29,480 nt of DNA from the IMG/VR virus record IMGVR_UViG_3300027782_000272, positions 1 through 29,480 of that record; one strand, written 5' to 3'. The notes under the pieces are model-generated. The model had not been told where the DNA came from, searched no databases, and saw only the letters and a program-made list of their open reading frames with translations. The position numbers were made by a program, and so were the translations under genes. Position 1 is the stretch's first letter. The number at the start of each line of letters is the position of its first letter. This document shows positions 28,585 through 29,480 of the stretch, in pieces. The stretch is from a virus.

Positions 28585-29298
28585 TTATTCGGTTTGGTTT
28601 AATGTTTTTCTGTAGCTGGCCCAGTTGCACTCGATCCCGCCGCCAGTCTCCCTGATCCGGCTGATTATGCTCGGACTGAGCTGTGCGGCGAAGTCCTGCC
28701 TGGTCACGTTTGTGATGAGCATGGTCGGGAGCATTGCGTCGTATCGTTTGTCCATGATGTGGGTTAATTTATCGTCTTCGTATTTTGTTTCTCCGCGGAC
28801 GTGCGCTTCGTCGATCACAAGAAACGCCGCTGATGACAACTTGTCAATAATATATTTTTCGCTTTTTTCCTTCGGCCGGCCGTAACCGTTTTTCAGGTCG
28901 ATGAAAATCTCCATCGCTTTGCAGTAAATCGCCGGGCGGTATTCCGGATGTGATTGCATCGCCCATTCCTTACGCGGCTTCTCCGAGTTCGGGAATCTGG
29001 CGTGCTTAGACAGTTCACACGCTAGCTGGGTCTTGCCGGTTCCGCGCCGACCGTATGCGATTACGATCCCGCCCGATTCGACTATATCCAGCGCCGTCTG
29101 ATACGCTGTTTGCCATTCGTAGCCGTACAATTCGTCAGGATGCTCATGACGGGCAGGAAAGCCAATTCTGGGAACGGTATAGCCAATCGGCGTTGAAACG
29201 GTCGTGGCGGGGGTGTGTGGCGCTGGTTTGCGTATTACTAGGTCGTCTAGGTCTGGCATTGATCCCATTATTTTTGATAATGCTGTGTTTGTGTTCAT
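28585..29298 (-). CDS. DnaC/IstB-like AAA+ ATPase (helicase-loader type)
   Basis: A 237-aa protein. Walker A GRRGTGKT at residues 83-90, Walker B FLVIDEAH at 159-166, a sensor-like TMLITNVTRQDF and an Arg-finger-like region ISRIRETGGG at the end. This is the DnaC/IstB type AAA+ core, used by phages to load the replicative helicase. N-terminal 50 residues are disordered and Pro-rich. The start is preceded by an A/C-rich leader without a Shine-Dalgarno. It indicates a DNA-replication module to the right. Confidence 0.85.
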   Translation of the reverse strand: MNTNTALSKIMGSMPDLDDLVIRKPAPHTPATTVSTPIGYTVPRIGFPARHEHPDELYGYEWQTAYQTALDIVESGGIVIAYGRRGTGKTQLACELSKHARFPNSEKPRKEWAMQSHPEYRPAIYCKAMEIFIDLKNGYGRPKEKSEKYIIDKLSSAAFLVIDEAHVRGETKYEDDKLTHIMDKRYDAMLPTMLITNVTRQDFAAQLSPSIISRIRETGGGIECNWASYRKTLNQTE

Positions 29299-29319
29299 TT
29301 TGTTCGGTTTGGTTCTGGT

Positions 29320-29480
29320 TTATTGTGTATAGGCAAATTCAAAGTCGATCACGGCGCCTTCTGGGTCGTTTGCGTGCCGGTCGTGGTGGGTTGTGGTTGG
29401 TTTGGATGCGGCTGGTTCGTAAATCCCAGCGTATCCACCTGCGAGAGAATACTTCAAGGCCTCGATCGCCCTTCGCTCTC
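29320..29480 (-). CDS. 3' end of an unknown gene (cut by window edge)
   Basis: An open minus-strand frame from the right edge to TAA at 29320-29322, 52 residues. It includes AIEALKYSLAGGYAGIYEPA and an acidic end DPEGAVIDFEFAYTQ. The start is outside the window. The frame is open throughout and stops 22 bases ahead of the ATPase start. The product is not recognisable from the tail alone. Confidence 0.5.
   Translation of the reverse strand, partial: ERRAIEALKYSLAGGYAGIYEPAASKPTTTHHDRHANDPEGAVIDFEFAYTQ

Overview
The window is a piece of a tailed double-stranded DNA phage or prophage (Caudoviricetes, siphovirus type, lambda-like head-tail order). Every supported gene lies on the minus strand, so the genome reads from right (29480) to left (1). 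Genes are packed tightly, mostly joined by 4-base ATGA or 5-base TAATG/TGATG stop-start overlaps. A small lipoprotein with a lipobox in the lysis region points to a Gram-negative (diderm) host. The phylum cannot be fixed from the sequence; many starts lack a Shine-Dalgarno and have A/C-rich leaders. No integrase, repressor, tRNA, rRNA, IS element or CRISPR array was seen.

Layout in order of transcription. 29480-26002: early genes: end of an unknown gene, a DnaC/IstB-like ATPase, two related small coiled-coil proteins, several small Cys-rich proteins, an MSGGHFNY-family protein, and a stand-alone DnaA domain IV-like protein. 25957-23395: an unknown 211-aa protein, a striking GCCNN pentanucleotide array inside a small ORF, several hypothetical proteins and a second DnaA domain IV-like protein. 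23387-17271: packaging and head: small and large terminase, gpW-position protein, portal, ClpP-type protease fused to a scaffold (with a nested scaffold start) and major capsid protein. 17200-14321: a 741-aa double glycosyltransferase/methyltransferase fusion, a 58-aa phage protein and a GT2 glycosyltransferase. 14318-4637: head-tail joining, tail completion, tail terminator, tail tube candidate, tail chaperones with a lambda-type -1 frameshift, short tape measure, distal tail proteins, another possible sugar transferase, adhesin-like proteins, tail fibre and a LamG-like lectin. 4626-1714: Pro-Glu repeat protein and lysis cassette (two small membrane proteins, lipoprotein, YkuD-like cell-wall enzyme), then a zincin and a metallophosphoesterase. 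1558-1: small DNA-binding and membrane proteins, an OB-like protein and the start of a YqaJ/lambda-exonuclease-type recombinase.

The most unusual signal is a set of similar promoter-like elements in the structural half. Each has TTGACA (or TTGACT), a 16-17 base spacer and a TANNNT -10 box ending only 6-7 bases before an ATG, which predicts leaderless mRNAs. Most carry half-sites of the palindrome TGTTAGA/TCTAACA. One sits inside the protease gene, exactly upstream of the predicted scaffold start. A second, A-rich promoter motif is shared by two early-type intergenic regions about 24.6 kb apart. Eleven small genes of under 60 codons, recovered by reading frames by hand, complete the operon chain.
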